A DNA stretch of 64,000 bases from Paenibacillus_F sp047238265 (GTDB taxonomy: Bacteria; Bacillota; Bacilli; Paenibacillales; NBRC-103111): assembly GCF_047238265.1 (NCBI RefSeq), contig NZ_JBDFMM010000001.1:2480001-2544000 (forward strand), given 5' to 3'. The notes under the pieces were generated by a model. It was not told the DNA's origin, did no database searches, and saw only the letters and a list, made by a program, of their open reading frames with translations. Positions within the stretch are counted from its first letter, which is position 1. Each line of letters begins with the position of its first letter. A program made the position numbers and the translations under genes. Below are positions 9,910 to 18,934 of this stretch, piece by piece.

Positions 9910-11429
9910 TCTCCTGCAGACTCCCTTGAATCCCCGGTATTCTTTTTCGCGTTGGGCTTAGCCGTGTAGACGAGTTTGTCTATTTTCCACATAGGGAACC
10001 GGAATAAAGTATCTTTCCAGCCTTTCAGCCGAAAAGGGGCGGCCGGTGTCAGATAAGGCGTGCCGAACGATTCCAGCTTGCACAGATGAATCAGAATGAA
10101 AATCAGGCTGAACACGATTCCGATAAAGCCAAGCAGAGCCGCCGGAATCATGACGGCAAACCGGAGCAGCCGTACGGATGCGCTCATTTCATGTGAAGGC
10201 ACTACGAAGGAGGAAATAGCGGTAAGGGCGACGACGATAATCATCGGATAGGACACGAGTCCCACCCGTACGACCGCGTCTCCGATCACAAGACCTCCGA
10301 CGATGCCGATCGTCTGTCCGATCGGACCCGGCAGGCGAATTCCCGCCTCCCGCAGCAGCTCCAGCGTCAGCTCCATGAACATGGCTTCCAGAAGCGGGGG
10401 GTAAGGCACCATTTCCACGCTGCCTTTAATTTGAAACAGCAGTTCAGCGGGAATAACCTCATAATGATACGTAATGACCGCGATGTAAAAAGCGGGCAGT
10501 GTAATCGCAATGACGAAGCTCAGCAGCCGGATGAACCGGATGAACGAACCGCTAAGGGTACGGCTGTAGTAATCGTCTGGAGACTGATAGAACGTAAAGA
10601 AGGTCACCGGCATAACGAACGCGCTGGGAGAACCGCTTGACAGCAGGACCGCTCTTCCTTCAAGCAAATTGGCGGCGGCCCTGTCCGGGCGTTCGGTCGT
10701 CAGAAGCTGGGGGAAAGGAGAGATCGTCTTGTCCTCGATATATTCTTCCATGAGATCGGTCGACAAGATATTGGCCCCCGCAATTGTGCGAAGACGCCGG
10801 TCGATTTCCTGAATCAGCTCAGGCTTGGCGACGTGACTCAGATAGGCGACGGCGACTTCGGTGCGGCTTTCTTTTCCAAGCGTATAACGGCGGATAACGA
10901 GATGGCGGTTTTTGATCAGTTTGCGGATCAGATGCAGATTAACCGTCATATTTTCGACAAAGCCTTCATGAGGGCCGCGGACCGTTTTTTCGTTCTGGGG
11001 CTCTTCCGTTGTCCGCTTGACTTCCGCATTGACCGTAATCGAATAGCACTCCGTGCTGCCTTCCTTGAAAAGAACGGCCTGCCCCCGCAGCAGCGTATCG
11101 GCGGCTTCGTCCAGCGAAGTTTGCGCGTATACCCTGGGAGCGGTCAGCACATCGGCCAGATTTTGTTCCTCGGACTCCGCAAGAGGGGTGAGAATGAAGC
11201 GGCTGATTTTTACCTCATCGCACATCGGATCGAGATAGCAGAGCAGCAGTGCCTGGTTTTGATACGTAAGCGAGAGCTTCACCAGATCATCGGTATGAAA
11301 AAGCGCTTGGTCGAGATATCGCGCGTTTTCGGCAAGGGAGGACTTGATGGTGACAGGCTCGGATTCGGTTTGAACGGGCACAGGAGCGGCTGTTTTGTTT
11401 TTGCGAAATAAATAGTTGAACAGCTTCAC
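9906..11429 (-). CDS. spore germination protein, GerA family
   Basis: A subunit of a germinant receptor, 507 residues, GTG start. A soluble N-terminal region is followed by the conserved membrane domain with 'LPAFYIAVITYHYEVIP', 'EAGIRLPGPIGQTIGIVGGLVIGD' (cut here for length) and 'MIIVVALTAISSFVVPS', all near residues 300-430. It is the first gene of a compact A-B-C operon with 4-base overlaps. These operons are normally expressed in the forespore; no convincing sigma-G promoter could be assigned upstream by eye. Confidence 0.95.
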   Translation of the reverse strand: MKLFNYLFRKNKTAAPVPVQTESEPVTIKSSLAENARYLDQALFHTDDLVKLSLTYQNQALLLCYLDPMCDEVKISRFILTPLAESEEQNLADVLTAPRVYAQTSLDEAADTLLRGQAVLFKEGSTECYSITVNAEVKRTTEEPQNEKTVRGPHEGFVENMTVNLHLIRKLIKNRHLVIRRYTLGKESRTEVAVAYLSHVAKPELIQEIDRRLRTIAGANILSTDLMEEYIEDKTISPFPQLLTTERPDRAAANLLEGRAVLLSSGSPSAFVMPVTFFTFYQSPDDYYSRTLSGSFIRFIRLLSFVIAITLPAFYIAVITYHYEVIPAELLFQIKGSVEMVPYPPLLEAMFMELTLELLREAGIRLPGPIGQTIGIVGGLVIGDAVVRVGLVSYPMIIVVALTAISSFVVPSHEMSASVRLLRFAVMIPAALLGFIGIVFSLIFILIHLCKLESFGTPYLTPAAPFRLKGWKDTLFRFPMWKIDKLVYTAKPNAKKNTGDSRESAGE

Positions 11430-11738
11430 GGACTTGCCTCACTCCTTTCTCGCAAACTTGTCTGTAGATTTCCCCGAACTTGTCACTTTATACCAGTAAA
11501 GCGGCAATAAGTTCGGCAGGTTAACAGGATGCTCAAAAAGGCAAGGACAAGCGCAAAGCATCGCCTGTATTCCGTTTCTAATGATCAATCGGCGTACAGT
11601 ACCGGGCCGTACGTACGATTTCGCGAAATTGGAAGGCAGTTGTTCTACCGGAACCGTTCGTTATTACGCCTGTGCCAATTCAGGTCAAAAAGAAAAGAGA
11701 ACCCATTCGTTTGAACCGGCTCTCTTTACTTTTGCGGG
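11430..11738. other. intergenic region between gerA and the oxidoreductase
   Basis: Leader of the ger operon on the minus strand with AAAGGAG 13 bases before the GTG. At 11690-11735 an imperfect hairpin (AAAGAGA...TCTCTTT with inner GGTTC/GAAcc-like pairing) is followed on the minus strand by a T-rich tract, which could terminate the oxidoreductase transcript. Nothing else is recognised. Confidence 0.5.
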
Positions 11739-12278
11739 TTAATCGACAAGGACCGCCCGGGGGCTGACAATGTACTTCACATAACGGCCGGCTTCCGCCT
11801 GAAGTGCCTCTTCGGACGCATCCGACAAATGAAAGGCTCCAAAAATCGGGAGAAAAACACCGTTGCATTTCAGAACCGTGCTCTGAATCGGCTTCATAAA
11901 TTCGCTTAACGTGTGCCAGTTTGAGCCTCCCGAGCGGTATTGATTCTCGGTTCCGCCTACTGTTGTGGCGACCATGAATTCTTTTCCCGCCAAGTGGACG
12001 CCGTTCGTTCCGAATGCCCAGCCGTAAGTGAACACATCGTCAAACCATTTCTTCAGCAGGGGCGGCGAACTGTACCAGTACAGAGGAAACTGAAAAACAA
12101 TCCGGTCGTGTTGAGTGAGCAGATGCTGCTCTTTCTCCACATCAATGGTCCACTCGGGATACTCCCGGTATAGGTCGCGGACATAGACGCCGGGGGCGGC
12201 AGAAGCTTTGCGGGCAAAAGCGCGGTTAACTCTGGAAGCCGTCAAGTCGGGATGAGCCGTAATCACCATGATTTTCAT
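11739..12278 (-). CDS. NAD(P)H-dependent oxidoreductase, flavodoxin-like fold (KefF/MdaB type)
   Basis: FMN-binding quinone-reductase-like enzyme of 179 residues. The N-terminal 'MVITAHPDL' and 'VFQFPLYWYSSPPLLKKWFD' near residues 75-95 are the flavin-binding hallmarks of the flavodoxin_2 family. It would transfer hydride from NAD(P)H to quinones or related electrophiles in the cytoplasm. It is divergent from an HxlR regulator, a common pairing in which the regulator controls the reductase in response to quinone or aldehyde stress. Confidence 0.92.
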   Translation of the reverse strand: MKIMVITAHPDLTASRVNRAFARKASAAPGVYVRDLYREYPEWTIDVEKEQHLLTQHDRIVFQFPLYWYSSPPLLKKWFDDVFTYGWAFGTNGVHLAGKEFMVATTVGGTENQYRSGGSNWHTLSEFMKPIQSTVLKCNGVFLPIFGAFHLSDASEEALQAEAGRYVKYIVSPRAVLVD

Positions 12279-12422
12279 GATCGAGCATCCTTTCGAAATA
12301 AATTGGTAAATTCAGGGGGGGGATGATCACTCTCCCATTATTGTTTAGAATCTTATTTTTGAGAAGTAGGATTTTGAACGGAACTTAGTTTGTTTAATGG
12401 TACTCTCCAGTAAGGACGCTTG

Positions 12423-12452
12423 GTACGAAAAATAAGACTTAGTACGAAAAAG
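12423..12452. promoter_or_regulatory. direct repeat GTACGAAAAA, candidate HxlR operator
   Basis: The decamer GTACGAAAAA occurs at 12423-12432 and again at 12442-12451, 19 bases apart, in the divergent promoter region between the reductase and the HxlR gene. Repeat spacing close to two helical turns fits a dimeric winged-helix regulator. This is inferred from position only. Confidence 0.4.
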
Positions 12453-12535
12453 AGAAGTGCTTTTATTCATCGGACTGATTTGGTAAAGTAGCAGAAAAAG
12501 GAAGAGATTACGAAAGACACTGGAGGGGAAATAAA

Positions 12536-12913
12536 ATGCCGCTAAAGGACCGGCTGCCGGGAACGACCGACGGAATTATGACGACGCTGGAGGTGATCGG
12601 CGGCAAGTGGAAGCCTTTAATTTTGTTTATTCTGCTTCATCAGGGCACCAAACGTTTCGGAGAACTCCGCAAGCTTCTCCCGTCCGTTACCCAGGGGATG
12701 CTGACCAATCATCTGCGCGAGCTCGAACGCGACGGACTGATCATCCGCAAGATCTATCAGGAGATTCCGCCGAAAGTGGAGTACTCGATGACACAACACG
12801 GGCGTACGCTGGGCACCGTACTTTCGGATATGTGCGGCTGGGGATTTATGCACCAGGAACATACTGAAAACAGCGGCAGGGATGAGGAGAGTAGAACGAG
12901 GGAGAATGACTGA
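12536..12913 (+). CDS. HxlR family transcriptional regulator
   Basis: Winged-helix regulator of 125 residues with the HxlR core: 'GGKWKPLILFILLHQGTKRFGEL' region near residues 22-44, 'SVTQGMLTNHLRELERDGLI' and the wing 'PPKVEYSMTQHGRTL'. The ATG follows ACTGGAGGGG. It is transcribed away from the quinone-reductase-like gene and most likely represses it. A second HxlR protein is at 34.4 kb beside an azoreductase. Confidence 0.94.
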   Translation: MPLKDRLPGTTDGIMTTLEVIGGKWKPLILFILLHQGTKRFGELRKLLPSVTQGMLTNHLRELERDGLIIRKIYQEIPPKVEYSMTQHGRTLGTVLSDMCGWGFMHQEHTENSGRDEESRTREND

Positions 12914-13105
12914 GAAGAGCGAATAGGAGATCGACTGAGGCGGGTGCACGACTTTTTTTCGATGGGCGTTTATGAGGGGCTTTGATAAATCGAAAATTCT
13001 TCCTCGTACACCGAAATGTTCAAGACGGTACCGCCGGGTTTTGCGAATAGGAAAGAAGCTCCTTCGCTCTGATCGCTTAAGTAGTCCCAGCCGTTGTTTT
13101 TCATT

Positions 13106-13148
13106 AAAAAAGCTAACTCCTTTCTACAAAGGGGTTAGCTTTTTTATT
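13106..13148. terminator. bidirectional intrinsic terminator
   Basis: AAAAAAGCTAAC and GTTAGCTTTTTT form a stem with T-runs on both strands. It sits just beyond the stop codon of the minus-strand stalk-domain gene and downstream of the HxlR gene. Confidence 0.85.
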
Positions 13149-13166
13149 TGCACCAACTGTATGGAA

Positions 13167-14078
13167 TTAACCGCTGACTTCGACTTTGACGGTTTTATAG
13201 GCCGTGAAATCACCTTTTCCCAGCAAAATCGCATACATCACATCCGGTTTTTCACCAAGTGTCGTCCTCGCGGAACCGAGGCTGCTGCCGTTCTCATCCA
13301 AAAACGTAACGGTAATAACGGACTGAGGGGTTACGCTTGCATCGTTTGCTCCAAGTCCCGCTCTTACGACTGTAAACTCTCCGGATTTAACCATATTTAA
13401 AATCCCTAAAGTGACCTTGCCCTCCTTATCCCGGAACGTCGCTTCTTCTTTGTAATTAAAAACAGGACGGGGACTCGGGTTGGTTTGCTCCAAAGTAACA
13501 GCGGCATATCCGGTGATGTCTTTTTGGCTTGTCGTTTCAAAATTTACGATCTGTTCGGACTGGTTCAAAATATCAGGGATTTGGTAAGGCACTTTCTCCA
13601 GGACTTCCCCCTTGGCATTCCAGAAAACAAGATTCCCGCTTCCTTGGGTTATAGAGTAATCGACGGTCGGATTCATCGATTTCATAGCGTCAATGAATTT
13701 GTGATTCCAAGAGCCATGACCGATATAAAGCTTGCCGCTGATTTTGGAATGAGAACTTTCTTTGGAAACCGATATAAAGCCGGCCTTCGAATAAAGATTA
13801 TTGGCGTCCACAATCGTGAAGCGGTTATCGATGGTAATGGTTTTGGACGGATGGTCATAAATAACGGCAGAATCCATACTTTCCGCAAGATAACGAATCG
13901 GCACATAAGCGCTTCCGTTGTAATTCAGCGTTTCTATAGATCCGTTCGGTGTTTTATTTTCACCGTTAATAACAAACTTCACCGGAAAAAGATACGCTTG
14001 GATGCTTTCCGACGCATAAACCGCCGTGGTAGCGGTTAAAGCGGCTCCGCAAACCAGACCTAATAAGAACTTTTTCAA
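13167..14078 (-). CDS. exported protein with copper-amine-oxidase-type N-terminal (stalk) domain
   Basis: Secreted protein of about 303 residues. The TTG at 14078 is chosen because it follows AAGGGGTG at correct spacing and opens directly into a signal peptide ('KKFLLGLVCGAALTATTAVYA'); longer in-frame starts put extra residues ahead of it. After the signal comes the stalk-type repeat seen in copper amine oxidase N-terminal domains ('GSAYVPIRYLAES', 'KTITIDN'). This domain in Bacilli is a cell-surface scaffold and does not imply oxidase activity. The C-terminal half is not recognised. Confidence 0.82.
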   Translation of the reverse strand: MKKFLLGLVCGAALTATTAVYASESIQAYLFPVKFVINGENKTPNGSIETLNYNGSAYVPIRYLAESMDSAVIYDHPSKTITIDNRFTIVDANNLYSKAGFISVSKESSHSKISGKLYIGHGSWNHKFIDAMKSMNPTVDYSITQGSGNLVFWNAKGEVLEKVPYQIPDILNQSEQIVNFETTSQKDITGYAAVTLEQTNPSPRPVFNYKEEATFRDKEGKVTLGILNMVKSGEFTVVRAGLGANDASVTPQSVITVTFLDENGSSLGSARTTLGEKPDVMYAILLGKGDFTAYKTVKVEVSG

Positions 14079-14258
14079 AACTAAACACCCCTTATTTGTA
14101 TGTGCATACATAATTAGACTTAATAGAACTGGTAAAAGTTGCATGATTTCGATGAACTTTTCTAATAGTTAAATAGAGATCATCGGAAAAATAGCAGGCG
14201 GCGTTTTTTTATAAGAACGGTGTGGGATATAATGGAAAAGTACGGAGGGGGTGAACCA

Positions 14259-14708
14259 TTGAGGAAACCAATTGTCGTGATTTTGTTGCTTGGGGCAGCC
14301 GTCTATGCCGCAGCTTTTTTTAAATTTTTCGATAGAGAACCCATGCCTGGCCCGCCGAAAGCATTTATAAAAGAGACAGGTACCGAAGTGCCTGTACGAA
14401 TGGTGTCATATAACTGGGGATTAGGAAAAGAAGGGTACGGATCGCCTTGGGTTAAAGTCCAAGATGAAGAAGCGGTCCTTGTGCCTAAACATTCCATCCT
14501 TACTTTTTCATTTGAAAAAGAGCCTGAAAGTATTCCTGAAATACGTCAGGTAATCAGTGACCAGGAGAATAAAAGAGTGGAAACGAAATCACCTTTTGAA
14601 GTAGTACTTCCGGATGAGGAAGGAGTTTATGTTTACAGCGTTGATGCCGATTGGAAGGATGGAGGCATTCAGTATGTGGTGAAGGTGGGGGTGGGAAGTA
14701 CGCCATGA
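14259..14708 (+). CDS. hypothetical exported or membrane-anchored protein
   Basis: About 149 residues. The TTG start at 14259 is favoured by GGAGGGG eight bases upstream and because it begins just before a single hydrophobic segment ('PIVVILLLGAAVYAAAFFKFF'). The remainder is soluble and would be outside the cell, ending in a beta-rich stretch ('GVYVYSVDADWKDGGIQYVVKVG') that resembles small Bacillus lipoprotein-like domains. No lipobox Cys is present. Function unknown. Confidence 0.7.
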   Translation: MRKPIVVILLLGAAVYAAAFFKFFDREPMPGPPKAFIKETGTEVPVRMVSYNWGLGKEGYGSPWVKVQDEEAVLVPKHSILTFSFEKEPESIPEIRQVISDQENKRVETKSPFEVVLPDEEGVYVYSVDADWKDGGIQYVVKVGVGSTP

Positions 14709-14838
14709 ATTCGAGAATGCCCTATGAAAGAGGGGGAATCTGGATGTTTTTTCATCTATCATAATTAGTAATATAAGTAGGACTCTTTCAAGTAACATAC
14801 ATAGAGAATCCCCGACTCCAATAGAGCGGGGGTAACAT

Positions 14839-15123
14839 TCAAGCAATCCAGGACGAACCGGATGTTCCGTCACTGTTCCGAATATATACGGTCCAGTTCC
14901 CAGTTGGGACAGGAGATGGTCCTAGAGTGCCATACGAGTATTGAGTTTCTGTTACATGCTGTCCCGGAGTAAGGTTACCGCTGTCCAAACATCTCCGTTG
15001 GGGAGTTTGACCGTATATGAGAAGCTTGTGAACCCTTGGTTATCCGAAAATACAAAGATAGGGGAGAAAAGCCTCCCGAAATACTTTCCCGCAGTTCAAA
15101 ATGCCTTTACTAGTACGTCATAA
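14839..15123 (-). pseudogene. decayed 3' end of an unidentified gene
   Basis: Reading the minus strand gives a protein-like sequence spread over two frames: 'VLVKAF*TAGKYFGRLFS', 'DNQGFTSFSYTVKLPNGDVW', then after a frameshift near 14988 'GNLTPGQHVTETQYSYG' and 'NWTVYIRNSDGTSGSSWIA' followed by TGA at 14839-14841. The in-frame TGA sits where Trp would be expected, and the frameshift interrupts a continuous beta-strand-like pattern. No start codon or 5' part remains. The parent protein is not recognised; it looks like a secreted C-terminal domain. Confidence 0.6.
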
Positions 15124-15191
15124 GTAGTTGTTTGCCCGTTTTTATATACACTGTGTAAAGATACTCTAAACGAATTATAAATGTATTCCAA

Positions 15192-15593
15192 TCACTCATT
15201 TACTTTATTCTGTTCAGCAATAAGAGCATCATAAACATTTTTCAGGTCTATAGATTTTACGGCTTTATATTCCTTGTCGTTTACCCTTAAATAAACCGTA
15301 TCATAGTGTATCAGGTTGCCGATTTCTTGATTGTTTTTATCAAAGATGCGAAGCGTTGATCCGCCTGAAATTTCTGCGGAGCTGCCCGAAACATAGGAGA
15401 CACTGCTTAATTGCGACCATAATTTATTAATTATTGTTTTATCAGATGTTGAGTAAAGTACACCGTTGCCACCATCTCGAATGTTAATACGATATATCTC
15501 ATCTTTGATTAAATCCGTGGCTAAAAACGTTTTACTGCCGCATGCAGAAAAAAATAAAAGTGAAATAAAGATGATTACAAATTTAGTGTTCAT
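15192..15593 (-). CDS. small lipoprotein, unknown function
   Basis: 133 residues; ATG preceded by TGGAGGGC. Type II signal peptide with lipobox 'FSAC' (Cys18), so it is probably anchored to the outer membrane face. The mature part resembles short 'YjgB/DUF'-type Bacillus lipoproteins: 'GNGVLYSTSDKTIINKLWSQL' and 'LRIFDKNNQEIGNLI' look like a beta-rich domain, but no family is named with confidence. Its AT content is higher than the flanking core genes. Confidence 0.75.
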   Translation of the reverse strand: MNTKFVIIFISLLFFSACGSKTFLATDLIKDEIYRINIRDGGNGVLYSTSDKTIINKLWSQLSSVSYVSGSSAEISGGSTLRIFDKNNQEIGNLIHYDTVYLRVNDKEYKAVKSIDLKNVYDALIAEQNKVNE

Positions 15594-16005
15594 ATGCCCT
15601 CCAGTAATTATTGAAGCAGGATAACAATTACACTGTCCACTCTTATGTTCGCTAAAAACTCGACAACATTATTGTTTGTATCAAAGACTTGTTGGGGTTT
15701 AGAGAAACTATCTTTCACTACTCCATCCACAAGAAGGATTGCATATTTATTTCATTATAACGTGATAATACGTGAAAAACTGCTGCCTTCAATGCAGAAT
15801 AATGAGTTCAACTTAATTATTCGAATGGTTGGAAAGAAGAAGGCTATTGATGGTGTCCGAGCGGAGGGGGAAAACGTGGAATTTTGGTTATGAAACATTG
15901 AATGATAAAAGGAAAAAGTATCATCAATCAATTGTGAAGTAGTACTCAGACGCTATATTTCGTAATAGCCTATACAATTTTAATTTTATAAAATTGACTG
16001 GAAAC
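15594..16005. other. AT-rich intergenic region
   Basis: No credible gene. An 82-codon plus-strand open frame at 15645-15893 lacks a ribosome-binding site and resembles no family. Confidence 0.5.
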
Positions 16006-16028
16006 AAAAACACCCAAACAGGGTGCTA
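16006..16028 (-). terminator. intrinsic terminator of the OsmC gene
   Basis: On the minus strand AGCACCC, loop tgttt, GGGTGTTTTTGTTT forms a short hairpin with a T tail 19 bases after the OsmC stop codon. Confidence 0.8.
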
Positions 16029-16046
16029 AGTAAATCTATCTTCAGA

Positions 16047-16499
16047 TTAATTCTCGATTACAATACCGTTTAATTTGAGATTGACCAAATTAGCAATTGA
16101 ATCACCAACAGGGCAAGTTTCTTCTAAAAATTGAATAAATTCTTCAACTCGTTCTCTGGGTGCGTCTGTTTTGATATAAAAAGTATAACGAATGTCAGAA
16201 TAACCTGGACGCACATCGGATTTTTTAAAGAATCCATCCAAATCCAGATCCCCTTCGACCTCAACTCGAAAGTCATCAAGATTGATATCAAACTTTTTCG
16301 CATACACTCGTGCTACTATTGACTGACATGCACCTAACGAACCTAGAAGCGCTTCAACTGGATTCATTCCAGTATCCGTTCCTCCCAGACTTTTGGGTTC
16401 GTCAATAGTAAACTCAAAACTTCTTGAACTTACTTTTACAACAACACCTTCTTGCAAGTGTGCTGACGCCTTAAATGTTGTAGTAGCTATTTTACTCAC
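16047..16499 (-). CDS. OsmC/Ohr family protein
   Basis: 150 residues of the OsmC peroxiredoxin-like family (YhfA-type). The conserved resolving and peroxidatic cysteines are seen in 'GSLGACQSIVA' (about residue 54) and 'EETCPVGDSIANLV' (about residue 130), consistent with reduction of organic hydroperoxides. The start is uncertain: the GTG at 16499 sits almost on top of the AAAGGAG box, and an in-frame TGA a few codons upstream excludes a longer form. It lies alone in the AT-rich accessory stretch. Confidence 0.9.
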   Translation of the reverse strand: MSKIATTTFKASAHLQEGVVVKVSSRSFEFTIDEPKSLGGTDTGMNPVEALLGSLGACQSIVARVYAKKFDINLDDFRVEVEGDLDLDGFFKKSDVRPGYSDIRYTFYIKTDAPRERVEEFIQFLEETCPVGDSIANLVNLKLNGIVIEN

Positions 16500-16732
16500 T
16501 CCTTTGATTAAATAGATTCAAGATAATAATACCATATATTTCCGACCTATGATGTGCCCTGTTTTATAGTGTTGTTTTGAATGCAATCATACAATAAATG
16601 TTACTTTTATGGGAGTAAAAGCAGAATCGAGCATAGCAGTTTTATTCCTTAAATTGAACGAACATATAAAAAGCAAAAAACGTCTTGATTAAACCAGTAA
16701 AATAAAATAATACATAGTAAGGAGATGTTTTG

Positions 16733-16906
16733 TTGTGTGGTCCTTAGTACGAATTTGATGGATTCACAGCAGAAACTGACGCTGCCTACGTAGAATTTGA
16801 TACCGCAGTCTGTCCGCTTACTCTGAAAAGCTTGAAAACACAGTTGGATTACAGGGGCTGTTGCCCAAATGGCATTCGGCTTCTTATCGGGGCAAATGTT
16901 TAAATA
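16733..16906 (+). pseudogene. degenerate short coding remnant
   Basis: After AAGGAGATG the plus strand reads as 'LCGP*YEFDGFTAETDAAYVE' and continues open through 'CPLTLKSLKTQLDY' to a TAA at 16904-16906, with one internal TAG. The coding-like composition and ribosome-binding site suggest a small gene killed by a nonsense mutation, lying just before the SUKH-4-type gene. The family is not recognised. Confidence 0.35.
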
Positions 16907-16949
16907 AAATAAAACACGGATTTTATAGGAAAAGAGAGGGAATAGAGCT

Positions 16950-17531
16950 TTGAATAATGCTGTTTTCTACGATCCGGATCTCGTTAGATCCGCCAATTTG
17001 CCCGAAAAGTTAGAGGAATTCTTGCTTAAGGAAGGGCTGCCTCTTATCAAATCCAAGGATGCCGTCTTGGGCATTAGGTTCCAATCGTTCGCGGATATGG
17101 GGCTTGTGTACGTTGGTGAAGGCAAACTGTTGCCCATCGGATACGAATGGGAGCCGGAAAGCTCAATTTTGGTGCTGGCTCAAGGTTCAGGACATCTACG
17201 TTCGTTCCATCCAGCCTCCGGGCAAACAGGATTCGTTAACTCAGATATCCATCTGTTTCTGTTATTCTTATCCTGCGTCCGATCTTTTATAGCAAATCAC
17301 TCCGAAGATGATCAACCGACGATATGGACCGCGGAGGAAATGCTCGAACGGCTGGTTGCCTTCCAACGCGGCGAGATCGTTGCGCAGCGTCCGAACCGGC
17401 CGATCTTCAACCGTAAGGCGGAGTTGACAAGGATGCGCGCTATGTTTGAAGAGAAGGATGCGGCCAGTCTGGCAGACGAAGACCATTGGTGGAGCCGCGT
17501 GCTTGAGCAACTGGAAGACGGATTGTTATAG
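16950..17531 (+). CDS. SUKH-4-like immunity protein
   Basis: 193 residues, TTG start after AGAGGGAA. The pattern of an N-terminal 'EEFLLKEGLP', a central 'FADMGLVYVGEGKLLPIGYE', a 'FHPASGQTGFVNSDIHLFLLFL' strand-helix unit and a charged C-terminal helix fits the SUKH-4 group of the SMI1/KNR4 superfamily, which in bacteria are mostly immunity proteins against polymorphic toxins. No toxin gene is found nearby; flanking sequence contains decayed fragments. It may be an orphan immunity gene. Confidence 0.7.
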   Translation: MNNAVFYDPDLVRSANLPEKLEEFLLKEGLPLIKSKDAVLGIRFQSFADMGLVYVGEGKLLPIGYEWEPESSILVLAQGSGHLRSFHPASGQTGFVNSDIHLFLLFLSCVRSFIANHSEDDQPTIWTAEEMLERLVAFQRGEIVAQRPNRPIFNRKAELTRMRAMFEEKDAASLADEDHWWSRVLEQLEDGLL

Positions 17532-17545
17532 GACTTAGAAGACAG

Positions 17546-17686
17546 GACCAGAGAAGAAAGCATTTGGTTTTAAAAAACAATAAGCTTGAAGACTATGCAG
17601 TTTGGGTTGCCATTCAGAATGAGTTCGGAGTTACTCTGGAACCAAAACTGATTATGTTGACGCACTGGAGTAAGTGTATCAACTGA
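17546..17686 (+). pseudogene. remnant coding for about 46 residues
   Basis: The frame reading 'KHLVLKNNKLEDYAVWVAIQ', 'NEFGVTLEPKLIML' and 'THWSKCIN' then TGA is strongly protein-like but begins without a start codon or ribosome-binding site directly after the SUKH-4-type gene. It looks like the C-terminal end of a lost gene. No family is assigned. Confidence 0.4.
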
Positions 17687-18487
17687 GTAGTAGCTTTAAA
17701 ACATTATTAGTTAACGACGGTCGGAATGATATTAATATGCACCGTGTTTAATCTTCAAACAAATTATATACATTAATCAAAGACGTCTAATAACACCATA
17801 ATCATCGATAAGTGAACTTGTTCCAGATACAAATTCTATACATAAGTTCCCTTATTCACTGCACTTGCTGAAATTAAGGTAGATTGTTGAAGAGATTCCA
17901 ATATTAGAACTATATTTCACATTAATTAATAACAACTATCATCATTTGGTATACAACAAATCTACTATATATGAATACCAATGTCATGGGCAATTTGGCC
18001 AAATTTTATATGGTGCGAAATAATATAAAAATCTGTATTTTACATGATAAAAAGAAACAAAATATGAAAACTAATTAATCAAGAAGCTTTTAATGTGAGC
18101 TATTTTTAGCCTCACTTTCATAATAAAAAGGTTGATAAAAAATATTTTCAAGGAACCAATTACCACTTGATTATAGAACGTGTGTTTGGTGTATAATGAA
18201 TAATACAAACGAATGTTCGCCTATAAAAGAAGAGCAATATATCTTCTAAGAAGAAACCCACTAGTATACTTTTCGATGCGGTCAAACCTACTTCAGCAAT
18301 ACAGCGATTTGGTTGATCGTGTAGTATCGATGAAATGTTTATTGACCGCACATACACATTACAACTCTTTGCCAACTCTGGCTGAAGAATTGGAGTTAGA
18401 AATCCCAAAACAAAATTACAAAATCAGGGTTAAAACTGGGCCATGATTTTTTGATTTTGCCGAGGTAACTATGAGAGGAGTAAGGAT
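17687..18487. other. AT-rich non-coding or decayed region
   Basis: About 800 bases of markedly AT-rich sequence. At about 18300-18375 one frame reads 'CSIDEMFIDRTYTLQLFA' between stop codons, which resembles the SIDE block of Y-family DNA polymerases such as UvrX; this could be a relic. An imperfect GTGAG/CTCAC hairpin is at about 18094-18117. No intact gene is seen. A 77-codon frame at 18213-18446 has no ribosome-binding site. Confidence 0.4.
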
Positions 18488-18934
18488 ATGAGCGTAAAGA
18501 TTGTCCAGGGAAATTTAATGGAGGCTACTGAAGATATTATTGGCCATCAGGTAAATTGTATGGGGGTTATGGGAGCGGGACTGGCTAAATTAATTAAGCG
18601 TGACTATCCAGAGGCTTTTAAGCAATATAAACTAGCATGCAGCAACAAAGGAGAGTTACTAGGTCGCTGTCAGATCGTTTCAACAAAGAATAAAAAATGC
18701 ATTGCTAATTTGTTTGGACAATACGGATATGGAGTTCAAAAAAGACATACAGACTATGTTGCATTGCGTGGTGCATTAAATGAATTAAAGTCTTTGGCGA
18801 TGAAGTCAGAACAGTCGATTGCTCTGCCCTACAATATTGGATGCGGATTGGCTGGTGGGGATTGGGATATTGTAGAACAAATCATTGAGGAAGTTTTCAT
18901 TGATTACGATGTGGCACTATATAAGTTCGAATGA
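18488..18934 (+). CDS. macro-domain protein (ADP-ribose-1''-phosphate phosphatase type)
   Basis: Single-domain macro protein of 148 residues. The start follows AGGAGTAAGG. The ADP-ribose pocket is visible as 'GNLMEA' (8-13), 'GHQVNCMGVMGAGLAKLI' (19-36) and the phosphate loop 'LPYNIGCGLAGGDW' (about 117-130). Such proteins hydrolyse ADP-ribose-1''-phosphate or remove ADP-ribose from targets, and are frequent in phages and mobile islands. No DarT-like ADP-ribosyltransferase is adjacent, so a DarTG toxin-antitoxin reading is not supported. It lies at the right end of the AT-rich accessory stretch. Confidence 0.88.
   Translation: MSVKIVQGNLMEATEDIIGHQVNCMGVMGAGLAKLIKRDYPEAFKQYKLACSNKGELLGRCQIVSTKNKKCIANLFGQYGYGVQKRHTDYVALRGALNELKSLAMKSEQSIALPYNIGCGLAGGDWDIVEQIIEEVFIDYDVALYKFE

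Noticed and set aside
15645..15893. 82-codon frame in AT-rich gap
   Set aside because: No ribosome-binding site and no protein-like domain pattern.
18213..18934. DarT-DarG toxin-antitoxin pair
   Set aside because: The macro protein is real, but the frame before it has no start signal and no ADP-ribosyltransferase motif.
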